Below, one piece after another: positions 35,030-43,923 of a DNA stretch of 64,000 nucleotides. Made by a program: the position numbers and the translations under genes. Source of the DNA: SHZI01 sp964371995 (GTDB lineage: Bacteria > Pseudomonadota > Gammaproteobacteria > Steroidobacterales > GCA-2729495). Under the pieces are notes generated by a model, which was not told where the DNA came from, did not search any database, and worked only from the letters and a program-made list of their open reading frames with translations. How positions within the stretch are numbered: the stretch's first letter is position 1; the number at the start of each line of letters is the position of its first letter. The DNA is taken from NCBI GenBank assembly GCA_964371995.1, contig CAYJPG010000001.1, positions 1-64,000 of the forward strand, in the 5' to 3' direction.

Positions 35030-36094
35030 ATGGAAATACTGTCACTGGAACTATTTGGCAATTCATTGCTGCAGTGGGCTACAGCAACTGGCGCAGCCCT
35101 GCTGGCTGTTATCGCGCTGCTTATACTCTCCCGCTTCGTTCGCACACGCCTGACAACATTCGCCCAAAGAACCGACGGCACGCTCGATGACGCCCTGGCT
35201 GCAGCGATGCGGGCGACGCACTTCTGGTTCATCGCTGCTGTCGCGCTGTTGTGCGGAGCACAGTTTCTGCACCTGCCTGAGCAGGCTGACTCGATCATCA
35301 ACCACGTTTTCACGCTCGCCCTGATCATTCAGGCCGGGTTGTGGGTACACGCCGCCATCAGCGGGTTGCTCTCCGGCTACCTGGCCCGGCACCGGCACCT
35401 TGATGCCAACGGGGTTACGACCACCTCGATCCTGTGCTTCATCGCACAGGTTGCCCTCTGGTCGCTCGTCATACTGATGCTGCTCGACAACCTGGGCTTC
35501 GACGTGACAACGCTGGTGGCAAGCCTCGGCATCGGCGGCGTCGCGGTTGCCCTCGCCGCACAAAACATTCTCGGTGACATGTTTGCGTCGATCGCCATCG
35601 CGCTTGACCAGCCGGTCGTGATCGGTGACTTCATCGTCGTCGGCGAGTTGACCGGTACCGTTGAACGTGTCGGCCTCAAGACCACACACCTGCGCAGCCT
35701 GTCGGGCGAAACCATCGTGCTGTCAAACAGCGACCTGCTGAACAGCAGGATCCGCAACTACAAGCGGATGTCGGAGCGTCGTGTGCTGTTTGGATTCAGC
35801 GTCACCTATGACACGCCGCCGGATATGCTGCGCAACATCCCGGTCGTCGTCGAAAAAATTATCGGACCGGATCCGCTGACCCGCTTCGATCGCGCCCACC
35901 TCGCCACATTTGGTGCCTCGGCACTTGAGTTCGAAGTGGTCTACTACGTGAAGAGTCCCGACTACGGGCAATTCATGGATATCCAGCAGCGCATCAACCT
36001 GGAGCTGATCGGCGCATTCCAGGCATCAGGAATCGAGTTCGCTTTCCCGACCCAGACCATCCATCTGGTAACGCCCGCAGACACCATCCGGTAA
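35030..36094 (+). CDS. MscS-family mechanosensitive channel
   Basis: Inner-membrane tension-gated channel of 354 residues that releases solutes on hypo-osmotic shock. There are four membrane helices in the first 165 residues. The pore-lining helix 3 follows as LVASLGIGGVAVALAAQNILGDMFASI, then the beta domain IGDFIVVGELTGTVERVGLKTTHLR and the cytosolic vestibule. ATG 35030. It is convergent with the glucosylglycerol-phosphate synthase gene; the two stops are 14 bases apart. Its location beside compatible-solute synthesis suggests an osmoregulatory locus. Confidence 0.92.
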   Translation: MEILSLELFGNSLLQWATATGAALLAVIALLILSRFVRTRLTTFAQRTDGTLDDALAAAMRATHFWFIAAVALLCGAQFLHLPEQADSIINHVFTLALIIQAGLWVHAAISGLLSGYLARHRHLDANGVTTTSILCFIAQVALWSLVILMLLDNLGFDVTTLVASLGIGGVAVALAAQNILGDMFASIAIALDQPVVIGDFIVVGELTGTVERVGLKTTHLRSLSGETIVLSNSDLLNSRIRNYKRMSERRVLFGFSVTYDTPPDMLRNIPVVVEKIIGPDPLTRFDRAHLATFGASALEFEVVYYVKSPDYGQFMDIQQRINLELIGAFQASGIEFAFPTQTIHLVTPADTIR

Positions 36095-36108
36095 CTGACC
36101 GGAAATAC

Positions 36109-38367
36109 TCACTGGCGGACTGCCTGCAGAAAATCGCGCCCCCAGCGCGCCAGGTCATACTGGGACACGATCTCAAACAGCGTTCGCTGGCGGCTGTCGC
36201 GCTCGCCATCCGTCATGGTCAGCGCCAACTTGAGGGTGGCGACAAGATCAGCCTGGTCATGCGGGTTCGTCAGCAGCGCGCCTTTAAGTTCCGCCGCCGC
36301 ACCAGCAAACTCGGAGAGCACCAGCACACCGCTTGAACCATGGACGCCGTGCGTGGCAATGAACTCCTTGGCGACAAGATTGAGGCCGTCGCGCAAAGGC
36401 GTGATCCACATGATGTCAGCCGCAGCATAGTGCGCCACGACCTCCTCAAACGGCAGGGAACGGGCAAAAAACCGCACCGGGGTCCAGTCCAGACGGGAAT
36501 AGCGGCCGTTGATCCGGCCCACTGCCTGGTCGATCTGCGTCTGCAGCGAGCGATAAACAGTCATCTCCCTGGCAGCCGGTACGCATACCAGCATCAGGGT
36601 CAGCGTACCCGGAAGCGCAGGGTCGCCGTCCAGCAAGCGCTCGAAGGCCTGCAGTTTCTCCAGGATCCCCTTGCCGTAATCCAGCCGCTCGATGGCCAGC
36701 ACAAGTTTTCTGTCGCCGATCTCGGCCCGAATGGTCGCGATTTCGGCCTGCACCTGCGGCAGCTCCATGCACTCGCGAATCCGGCCGACATCGGTACCTA
36801 CCGGGTGGGCGCCCAGCCGCACCGTTCGCTCTCCGTGGCGAAGACCAGTCGCCATCGTCGCAACACCTACGGCACAGCCAAAGGTCAGGAAGCGCGGCGC
36901 ACAGGATGCGCTCGACGCAATGTCGACCGGTATCGCACTGCGGAGTGCATCGACGAAGTTTTCGACATGACGGGGAATATGAAAGCCGATGTAATCACAG
37001 GCGAGCAGACTGCCGAGGATCTCCCGTCTCCAAGGAATGACGTTGAAGATATCGCCGGCCGGAAAGTGTGTGTGGTGGAAGAAGGCAATCTTCAGGTCAG
37101 GCCGGAGTTCGCGCAGGGTCGAGGGCACCATCCACAGGTTGTAATCGTGCAACCAGACCACGGCTCCCGGCGCCGCTTCGGCAGCCACGGCCTTGGCAAA
37201 ACGCCGGTTAATTTTCTTGAATAGCTGCCAGTCATCTTCATTGAATCGCGCCCGCTCCCAGAAAGTATTGATGACCGGCCAGAACGCTTCCTTGGAAAAG
37301 CGCTTGTAGAACACATCGACTTCATGCTTGGTCAGCGGAACGCGCGCGGCCGTGAGATTCGGGTAGCGCTCCGTATCGACTGCCGTATGCACCTCGAACT
37401 TGCCGCTACGTTTGTCATCCACGCTCCACGCGACCCATGATCCGGGATGACCATCGCCGAAAAAACTCAGCAGACTGGGAATGATGCCGTTTGGTGAACT
37501 ATGCTTGTGGCGCACCAGCTTGCCGTTAACGACTTTCTCTTCGTAGGGTAACCGGTGATAGACCATCACCAGCTCGGCCTTGCCACAGGCGGGATCGGTC
37601 CTTCTTCCTGAGGTGAACTTTTCCGCATCGATCATTGCGAAATGATCGATTGCTTCAAGAATGCCGCCGCAGCCGGTGGCTCTGGCATGCAGCACGTTGT
37701 CCAGACGATCTGTTGCGGCGAGCAGGGCCGACTCCGAGTCACCGACACAGACGCCCGAATAGCCTTCCCTGTACATCGACAGGTCATTGAGCGTATCACC
37801 AGCCACCAGCACCTGTGGCGCCTCGATGCCCAGATGTTTGACCAGCATGCAGAGGGTGCTGCCCTTGTCGGTAGAGCGCGGCAGTATGTCGAGGTACTGG
37901 TCCGCCGAGTAGAGCACCTCGCAGTCCAGACGACGCGCTTCAGCTTCGATCTGGCCGCGCAGCTCGTTCAGCAGTTCGGGCCGGCACCAGTAAGAGCAGC
38001 GTCGCTGCTGCGGCACATTCTGGCGTACCAGACCCTTGAACCGTGACATCGCCAGCGCGACCGCATGCTCACCGGGCCAGCGCGATTCGATTTCCCATTG
38101 CAGCGGCTGTATTGGCTGCATATCGGAAGTGCGGATGAGCGTAGCGCCCACATCGCAGATCACATAGTCGGGCTCAGGCAGCAGGGGATCGGAGAGCAGC
38201 GGCAGGACATTTTCCAGACCCCGACCGGTGACCCAGGCGAGATTTATTTCCGGATGCGCGTCGACCAGCCGGTACAACTGCTGGCGCATTCCCGCATCGC
38301 CGGCCAGAAAGGTGCCGTCCAGATCGGTAGCAAGCAACATCGATACAGCTGTGGTCGTAGTACTCAT
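36109..38367 (-). CDS. Bifunctional glucosylglycerol-phosphate phosphatase/synthase
   Basis: 752 residues with two domains. Residues 1 to about 260 are a HAD phosphatase of the sucrose-phosphatase-like type (DLDGTFLAG at 15-23, later VAGDTLNDLSM). Residues about 270-752 are a GT20 glycosyltransferase: VWLHDYNLWMVPSTLRELRP, FFHHTHFPAGDIFNVIPWR, LVLAIERLDYGKGI and ITPLRDGLNLVAKEF. The HDYNLWMVP and NVIPWR signatures point to GgpS (ADP-glucose plus glycerol 3-phosphate) rather than OtsA. The fusion would make the osmolyte glucosylglycerol in one polypeptide, as described for Stenotrophomonas ggpPS. ATG 38367 has AAGGA eight bases upstream and follows the MFS gene by five bases. Confidence 0.87.
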   Translation of the reverse strand: MSTTTTAVSMLLATDLDGTFLAGDAGMRQQLYRLVDAHPEINLAWVTGRGLENVLPLLSDPLLPEPDYVICDVGATLIRTSDMQPIQPLQWEIESRWPGEHAVALAMSRFKGLVRQNVPQQRRCSYWCRPELLNELRGQIEAEARRLDCEVLYSADQYLDILPRSTDKGSTLCMLVKHLGIEAPQVLVAGDTLNDLSMYREGYSGVCVGDSESALLAATDRLDNVLHARATGCGGILEAIDHFAMIDAEKFTSGRRTDPACGKAELVMVYHRLPYEEKVVNGKLVRHKHSSPNGIIPSLLSFFGDGHPGSWVAWSVDDKRSGKFEVHTAVDTERYPNLTAARVPLTKHEVDVFYKRFSKEAFWPVINTFWERARFNEDDWQLFKKINRRFAKAVAAEAAPGAVVWLHDYNLWMVPSTLRELRPDLKIAFFHHTHFPAGDIFNVIPWRREILGSLLACDYIGFHIPRHVENFVDALRSAIPVDIASSASCAPRFLTFGCAVGVATMATGLRHGERTVRLGAHPVGTDVGRIRECMELPQVQAEIATIRAEIGDRKLVLAIERLDYGKGILEKLQAFERLLDGDPALPGTLTLMLVCVPAAREMTVYRSLQTQIDQAVGRINGRYSRLDWTPVRFFARSLPFEEVVAHYAAADIMWITPLRDGLNLVAKEFIATHGVHGSSGVLVLSEFAGAAAELKGALLTNPHDQADLVATLKLALTMTDGERDSRQRTLFEIVSQYDLARWGRDFLQAVRQ

Positions 38368-38372
38368 GGTGA

Positions 38373-39611
38373 TTATCCTTCAGGCGGCTGCACCGGAATG
38401 CCCGGCAACAGCTCCATTGCGGCAGGAGTGGCGCGCAACATGGGATGAAATCGAGCGCGATGGAAAATCTGGCGGGCTCTGAACAGCCGCCGGCCACCGG
38501 TGACAATCGCCAGCAGGCCCGAGGCAAAGGCAAAAAATGCTGGCAGGCTGTCGGGGCCCATGCGGTGCATGAGAAACCCTGCTGTGACCGGACCTACCGC
38601 TGCGCCGATGCCGTTCAGTAACAGCAAGGCACTGCATCCTGCAAGCAAGCCCTCTGCTGGCAGCTGGTCGAGCAGATGTGCCACGCACAAGGGATAAAGC
38701 GCGAAGGCGAGGCCACCGAACACAAAGAACATCACAAACAGCAGCGCACCGGGTCCGGGCGAAAGCACGGCTGCGATCAGCGCTATTCCCGCGGCTGCCG
38801 CACTGACAGCGGCGAGCGTCGTGCGACGATCACCACGATCGGACAAACGGCCGATTGGAAATTGCAGCGCAGCCCCCCCGCATATCGTGATCGTCATGAA
38901 CAGGCCGACGCCCGACCGCTCCAGCCCCGATTCCAGGGCGTACACCGGACCCATACCCCAGAACGCACCCAGCATGAGACCGGATAGCACGGCGCCAACC
39001 GCCGCGCTGGGCGCCATACCGGAGATCTGCCAGATATTCGAGCGGGGCGCAGGCAGCATCGCAGGCTGTGGCAGCAACGTAAAAGCAACTGGCAGCGTCG
39101 CGAGTGAAATCAGGATGGCAACCACGCTGAACAACACGAAACTGCGCGGTGGCTGGAGGTCCAGAAGCAGTTGCCCGGAAGCCAGCGCCAACAAACTGAC
39201 CACCATATAGACGGCAAATATGCGGCTGCGCTGCCCCGGCAAAGCCTGCGAATTCAGCCAGCTCTCGATCACCGTGCAGAGTCCCACGACCGCCAGTCCT
39301 GTGACGACCCGCAGCAAGGCCCAGGCGACCGGGTTCACCCACAGCGGGTAGAGCAGAACGGTTGTTGCCGCCAGCGCAGCATAGAAGGCAAAGGCACGGA
39401 TATGCCCGACGCGCCGGATCAGCAGCGCGGCGACAAAGGTGCCAAGAAAAAAACCGACGAAATAGCCCGACATGATCAGGCCCAGGGTCAGCTCATCGAA
39501 ACCTTCGACACCACCGCGCATCGCCAGCAGGGTGCTGAGCAACCCGCCACCGGCCAGCAGAAATGCAACACTGACAAGGAGGGACAGAATGGGAAAAACA
39601 AGACGAAGCAC
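38373..39611 (-). CDS. MFS transporter, YcaD-like, linked to glucosylglycerol synthesis
   Basis: Inner-membrane permease of 412 residues with about 12 helices. Start is GTG 39611 and the frame ends five bases before the ggpPS-like gene, so the two form an operon with the transporter first. A YcaD-type MFS gene next to ggpPS is known in Stenotrophomonas, where it is implicated in salt tolerance. By analogy it may recover or export glucosylglycerol, but substrate evidence is only contextual. The last 20 residues are a Pro-rich tail. Confidence 0.8.
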   Translation of the reverse strand: MLRLVFPILSLLVSVAFLLAGGGLLSTLLAMRGGVEGFDELTLGLIMSGYFVGFFLGTFVAALLIRRVGHIRAFAFYAALAATTVLLYPLWVNPVAWALLRVVTGLAVVGLCTVIESWLNSQALPGQRSRIFAVYMVVSLLALASGQLLLDLQPPRSFVLFSVVAILISLATLPVAFTLLPQPAMLPAPRSNIWQISGMAPSAAVGAVLSGLMLGAFWGMGPVYALESGLERSGVGLFMTITICGGAALQFPIGRLSDRGDRRTTLAAVSAAAAGIALIAAVLSPGPGALLFVMFFVFGGLAFALYPLCVAHLLDQLPAEGLLAGCSALLLLNGIGAAVGPVTAGFLMHRMGPDSLPAFFAFASGLLAIVTGGRRLFRARQIFHRARFHPMLRATPAAMELLPGIPVQPPEG

Positions 39612-39700
39612 GCGAGCGGGGGAATCTCCTCAAATTAGCGGGCCAGTATAACCCATTGATCATGATGGCCTCCCGGGCCGCGCTGAGAGCAGCCTGATAC

Positions 39701-39728
39701 TTGCATGGCGGCGGGGCTGGGGTATATT
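39701..39728 (+). promoter_or_regulatory. Candidate sigma-70 promoter for the DUF642-like gene
   Basis: TTGCAT (39701-39706), a 16-base spacer, and TATATT (39723-39728), ending 56 bases before ATG 39785. It lies in the 173-base divergent gap opposite the MFS gene. Confidence 0.45.
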
Positions 39729-39784
39729 CAACGGTGCCGACAGCTTGCTGAACTCCATACAAACAACAGTCACGGAGCGCAATC

Positions 39785-40960
39785 ATGAGCATCTCGGTCC
39801 CCGCACGCATGGCGGCCTGGTTCCGCTGTATCGCTCTGGTCACTGGCCTCCTCCTTGCAGCTGCACCAGCCAGTGCACGTGATAACCCGCTACAAAAGCT
39901 CGGCAAGGCCCTGAACGCACTCGGCAACGGCCAGCACTCCGGTAATCTCATCGTTAATGGCAGCTTCGAAGAACCGGTGGTCGGCAAGGGCCGCTATGTG
40001 ACCTTTCCCGCCGGCCAATCATTTGCAGGCTGGCAGGTGATCGGTACAGGCAGCGTGTCGCCAATCAGTGGCGAGTACGGCGCTTCCCGCATCACGTTCA
40101 ACGCGCAGCAAGGCAGCCAGTGGCTGGACATGACGGGGCCAGGATCGAACTCGGCGGCTGGTGTGCAGCAAACGGTGCGGACCCAGCCTGGCACAAAGTA
40201 CGAACTGGTGTTCTACGTCGGCAATGTGGTCGGCGGCTCCTTCGGCACGAGCAGCAGCATCGAAGTGCTGGTTGATGGCACGTCGCTAGGCATTTCACGC
40301 AATGCCAGCAACAGCCCGGGCGGTCAGTCCTGGGGTCAGGTCAAGCTGCCGATCACGGCGACAGGCAACAACACCACGATCGCTTTCATCAATCGCGATC
40401 CGTCAAACGACAACAGCAACGGCCTGGATAACGTTTCGCTCATGCCAGCCCCAGCGACGACAGTACTCACCGAGTCCTTTGAGGCACCGGTGACCGGTAA
40501 CTACACCACATACAACGCAGGCCAGTCCTTTACAACGGCGACCAACACCTGGATCGTTGCCGCCAGCGGCGTCGATATCTGCAACGTACGGGTCCGGCGC
40601 GAAGTAACCGCGTTTGATGGAAATCAGACCGTGGATCTGAACGGTTCGCCCGGAGCCGGGGTGCTCTCCACCAGCTTTGCAACCAAGACCGGACAGACAT
40701 ACCGCCTTAGCTTCCACTACGCCAGAAATAACGGCCTGGGCGCCACACCAGCCCGCGCGAAGGTAGAGGTGCTTGGATCGGCACCACTGTTGCAAGCCGA
40801 AATTCGCCACGACAAGACGGTTGGACCTTTCGGCAGCTACCTGAGCTTCAGCGATGATTTTGTGGCAGACGGCACCACAGCAAGCCTGCGTTTCACCTCG
40901 CTCAATCCCGGCAATGCCGGGATCACACTCGACGGCATCGAAATCAAGGCCGTGGATTAA
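39785..40960 (+). CDS. Secreted protein with two DUF642/choice-of-anchor-type beta-sandwich domains
   Basis: 391 residues with a clear signal peptide (cleavage after APASA, about residue 34). The first domain (about 55-225) opens with NLIVNGSFEEPVVGKGRYVTF and has GWQVIGTGSVSPI and NGLDNVSLMP. The second (about 230-390) repeats the theme with LTESFEAPVTGNYTTY and GITLDGIEIKAVD. This is the tandem galactose-binding-like sandwich of DUF642 proteins, often bound to polysaccharides or the cell surface. No membrane anchor or sorting motif is seen. CGGAG lies eight bases before ATG 39785. The two following lipoprotein genes run on the same strand. Confidence 0.75.
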   Translation: MSISVPARMAAWFRCIALVTGLLLAAAPASARDNPLQKLGKALNALGNGQHSGNLIVNGSFEEPVVGKGRYVTFPAGQSFAGWQVIGTGSVSPISGEYGASRITFNAQQGSQWLDMTGPGSNSAAGVQQTVRTQPGTKYELVFYVGNVVGGSFGTSSSIEVLVDGTSLGISRNASNSPGGQSWGQVKLPITATGNNTTIAFINRDPSNDNSNGLDNVSLMPAPATTVLTESFEAPVTGNYTTYNAGQSFTTATNTWIVAASGVDICNVRVRREVTAFDGNQTVDLNGSPGAGVLSTSFATKTGQTYRLSFHYARNNGLGATPARAKVEVLGSAPLLQAEIRHDKTVGPFGSYLSFSDDFVADGTTASLRFTSLNPGNAGITLDGIEIKAVD

Positions 40961-41027
40961 GAACCAGCCACCGTAACAGCAGGAAGCGCCCATGCAGGGT
41001 CGGGAAACAAACACTCGGGGGAAGATG

Positions 41028-42014
41028 ATGCGAATCTCGAAATGGACTGGTTTTCTCTTGCTCACGGCCTTGCTCGCTGCGTGCGGCGGCTCAAAGGATT
41101 CCGCCAACGGCGGGTCAGCTGCGGGCGGCTTCGGTAACACGCCAAAATCAGCACCTTCCGGCAACGCCACCGCCGAGGAAGTCGCTGAAGAAGCCCGGGG
41201 CGATGTGGACTGCCCGGCAGACATCGATACACCCGCGCGCACCGCGTCCGCGCCGGTCGATGATGTGGTCGGCGTCCGGCCCGGGATGACCTACGTGGAA
41301 GCCGCAAACGTCGTGATGTGTACTGGCGACCTGATGGTCGTCACCGCCGACAACTCCCGCGGGTTCAACATGCAGACCTACGGACAAACGATACGGCAGG
41401 GATTCGATGCCCGGCCGGCAAAGCCGCGTATCGAAAAGACCTCCAAACAGATCATGCAGGAGATGCAGGACGACATGATCGCGCGCGGCGGCAATGCCGT
41501 TCGCCATGACATGCAACCCGGCGAGTCCAAGTGGTATGTCGGCACCATGGGCCTGCCCGGCCAAGAACGCGTCGTCAACGCGGCACGGGAGGAATGGTTT
41601 GCAGAGGGCCGTAACCCGACCATGGCCAGTGTCGAACAGGCCCTGCTGAAGAAGTACGGCACACCGACCCGTAACCAGAAATCCGGCGGCAACATCTACA
41701 TCAGCTGGGCCTACGACCCGCTGTCACGCGCGATTACGGAGACGTCACCACTCTTCAACCAGTGTTCCGGCAACGCGAGCCCGGACGGCGGCGTGAACCT
41801 GTCACCGGATTGCGGCATCGTCGTGGCGGCACAAGTCGTAGCCACAACCGATAATCCCGAGCTCGCAAGGTACATGCAGGTAGGCGTCGTCAATCAGGCC
41901 GGCGGCTACGAGGCCATTACTGCAACCGAGCAGGCCTTGCAGCAGCAGGATAACGAGCGCAAGGCGAAGCAGGTGGAAGCAGCCGGGAAGAACGCCGATG
42001 CGCCACAGCTCTAG
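41028..42014 (+). CDS. Lipoprotein of unknown function with a BamE-like GMT motif
   Basis: 328 residues from ATG 41028 (GGGGGA five bases upstream). ATG 41025 and ATG 40992 are in-frame alternatives; the last has its own AGGA but would give a long N-tail. The lipobox is LLAACGG, after which a low-complexity Gly/Ser linker leads to VGVRPGMTYVEAANVVMC. That segment resembles the start of SmpA/BamE-like repeats, but the rest (KKYGTPTRNQKSGGNIYISW, four Cys) is unfamiliar. It probably sits in the periplasm anchored to a membrane. It shares strand and spacing with the next lipoprotein gene. Confidence 0.7.
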   Translation: MRISKWTGFLLLTALLAACGGSKDSANGGSAAGGFGNTPKSAPSGNATAEEVAEEARGDVDCPADIDTPARTASAPVDDVVGVRPGMTYVEAANVVMCTGDLMVVTADNSRGFNMQTYGQTIRQGFDARPAKPRIEKTSKQIMQEMQDDMIARGGNAVRHDMQPGESKWYVGTMGLPGQERVVNAAREEWFAEGRNPTMASVEQALLKKYGTPTRNQKSGGNIYISWAYDPLSRAITETSPLFNQCSGNASPDGGVNLSPDCGIVVAAQVVATTDNPELARYMQVGVVNQAGGYEAITATEQALQQQDNERKAKQVEAAGKNADAPQL

Positions 42015-42024
42015 GACTGAAGCG

Positions 42025-42762
42025 ATGCGCGGCTGCCTGGGCCTGGTCGCAGCCATACTGTTGCTCCCGGCATGCGGCGGACCCAAGGCGCCTGACTCTG
42101 CATCGGGACCGGTCTCCAGCACGACACCTTCCGATACTGCGCAAGCGCGCAGCGAAAGTGCCACCGCCCGCCCTGCAGCCGCAGGCCAGGGCGCCTTCGC
42201 CAACCGCACTGGAGAGCTGGTCAACCCCGACAACAGCACCATGGTCTTTCTCTACTACGACCTGGCCGGGATTCCGCCGCCCATCGACGACTGGGTCGAG
42301 AAAGACAATCGCGTGCAGTACGTACCGGCGATCGAAAAGGCCGCGAAGCGCGCTGAGGTCAAGGCCGAGCTGGAGTCCGGGGTTGCTGCCGTACGCGGCA
42401 TCGGCACCTTGCGTCTGTCGATGAATGCGAACCTTAGCGACTATGACCCCAGCTACGGTGAGTTCATGGTGCGCGCACTGGCACCAAGCTCGGTGGTCGA
42501 GTTCCCGGCCATGGGACAGAAGGTTTCGCTCAAGTTCAGCAATGGGCGAACAGCGCAGATCTGGAAGGTTCCCGCAGCCGATGCGCAACAGATCCGCGAC
42601 AAGATCGGTTATGGCGGCAATGTTTCGCTCGATGTCGGGCTGAGGATCACCGGTGTGCTGCCTGCTCCCGGTGGCGGCACGATCAGTACTGAAGTTGTCG
42701 ATTACGAGCTGCAGGATAACCGCAGCGGCGCGATGCTGGGTCGGATACAGGTTACACAGTAG
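42025..42762 (+). CDS. Lipoprotein of unknown function
   Basis: 245 residues with lipobox LLPACGG at about residue 16, a disordered Ser/Thr/Ala linker to about residue 65, then a folded domain beginning LVNPDNSTMVFLYYDLAGIPPPIDDWV. ATG 42025 is chosen for AGGA eight bases upstream and the direct signal peptide; ATG 41998 would overlap the preceding gene. I recognise no family. It follows the previous lipoprotein by ten bases, so the two may form a complex. The stop overlaps the convergent hldD stop by 11 bases. Confidence 0.7.
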   Translation: MRGCLGLVAAILLLPACGGPKAPDSASGPVSSTTPSDTAQARSESATARPAAAGQGAFANRTGELVNPDNSTMVFLYYDLAGIPPPIDDWVEKDNRVQYVPAIEKAAKRAEVKAELESGVAAVRGIGTLRLSMNANLSDYDPSYGEFMVRALAPSSVVEFPAMGQKVSLKFSNGRTAQIWKVPAADAQQIRDKIGYGGNVSLDVGLRITGVLPAPGGGTISTEVVDYELQDNRSGAMLGRIQVTQ

Positions 42763-43708
42763 CCATGGCAGCCAGTGCGTCCAGGTAGCGAGGCACACCC
42801 GCTTCAATCGGGATAAAGGCTGCGGAATATCCGGCCGCGTGCAGGCCGGACAGGTCCGCCTGGGTATAGCTCTGGTAGCTGCCCTGCAGATGTGCGGGGA
42901 ACGGGATGTAGCTGATTTGTCCCCGGCCGTGCCACTTGAGCACTGCCTTGGCAACGTCATTGAAACTGCGCGCCTGCCCGGTGCCTGCGTTGAAGATCCC
43001 GGACTTGCCCCCGCGCTCCAGCGCCCAGAGATTCACCGCGACGATGTCATCGACATGGATGAAGTCGCGAAGCTGCCCGCCATCAGCATAACCATCGCTG
43101 CCGGTGAACAGCCGTACTTCATCGCCCGTCTTCAGCTGCTCATTGAAGTGATGGATAACACTTGCCATCTTGCCCTTGTGCGCTTCGCCCGGCCCGTAGA
43201 CATTGAAGTACCGCAGGCCGACGACCGGCGCACGGAAGCTGGCCGTCACCTTCCGGACGTGGCGGTCAAACATCAGCTTCGAGAAAGCGTAGACATTTAT
43301 GGGCCGTTCGCATTCCTCGCTGACGCGGAACTCTCGCCCTGCACCATAGACCGATGCCGATGAGGCGTAGATCAGCGGCACTTTGCGCGCCGTCGAGTAA
43401 TGCAGCACCTGCTTCGAGTACTCGTAGTTGGCCTGCATCATCAGCAGGCCATCCCACTCGGTGGTATCCGTACATGCGCCCAGATGGAAGATGCCCTCGA
43501 GCTTTGGCGCGAGGTCCTGCCCGGCAGTGATGCGGGACAGGAAGTCGTGCATGTCGAGGTAGTCGGCGATCCGGCAGTCGGAGAGATTAAGAACCTTGTG
43601 CGCATCGCGAAGATCATCGACGACGAGGATATCGCTGCGGCCGGCAGCATTGAGTGCGCGAACGAGATTGCTGCCGATGAAGCCAGCGCCGCCGGTAACG
43701 ACCAGCAT
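42752..43708 (-). CDS. hldD: ADP-L-glycero-D-manno-heptose 6-epimerase
   Basis: Converts ADP-D-glycero- to ADP-L-glycero-manno-heptose, the donor for inner-core heptosyltransferases such as the one at 17.5 kb. 318 residues, extended SDR fold: LVVTGGAGFIGSNLV is the NADP site, then HLGACTDTTEWDG, YASSASVYGAG and YAFSKLMFD with the Tyr/Lys pair, and RYFNVYGPGEAHKGKMASV. ATG 43708 is chosen because the family starts with this Rossmann strand. It lies eight bases after the small zinc-protein stop. Confidence 0.95.
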   Translation of the reverse strand: MLVVTGGAGFIGSNLVRALNAAGRSDILVVDDLRDAHKVLNLSDCRIADYLDMHDFLSRITAGQDLAPKLEGIFHLGACTDTTEWDGLLMMQANYEYSKQVLHYSTARKVPLIYASSASVYGAGREFRVSEECERPINVYAFSKLMFDRHVRKVTASFRAPVVGLRYFNVYGPGEAHKGKMASVIHHFNEQLKTGDEVRLFTGSDGYADGGQLRDFIHVDDIVAVNLWALERGGKSGIFNAGTGQARSFNDVAKAVLKWHGRGQISYIPFPAHLQGSYQSYTQADLSGLHAAGYSAAFIPIEAGVPRYLDALAAMATV

Positions 43709-43716
43709 GGCCGCGG

Positions 43717-43923
43717 CTACTTCACGAGCGTGTAGGTAGCGCCGCAGTAGGGGCACTTGGCCCGCTCACCGGGCACCAGCGGCAGATAGACGCGCGGGTG
43801 GGAATTCCACAGGTACATGCCCGGCATCGGACAGGACAGCGGCAGATCGTCGGCCGTCACCTTGTAGTGATGCTCGGCATTGGGCTGTATCAACGCGGAT
43901 TCTTTCGCCGCTCTGGCCGTCAT
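43717..43923 (-). CDS. Small zinc-finger protein (zf-CHCC, NDUFS6-like)
   Basis: 68 residues with the motif CPMPGMYLWNSHPRVYLPL then AKCPYCGATYTL, i.e. C-x(n)-H-x(n)-CxxC ligands of the zf-CHCC family related to the complex I subunit NDUFS6. Its bacterial role is unclear. ATG 43923 overlaps the glnE stop as ATGA, so it is translated with glnE and precedes hldD. Confidence 0.85.
   Translation of the reverse strand: MTARAAKESALIQPNAEHHYKVTADDLPLSCPMPGMYLWNSHPRVYLPLVPGERAKCPYCGATYTLVK

Noticed and set aside
35063..35689. Minus-strand ORF opposite the MscS gene
   Set aside because: Shadow frame; the plus-strand pore helix and vestibule motifs leave no doubt about the coding strand.
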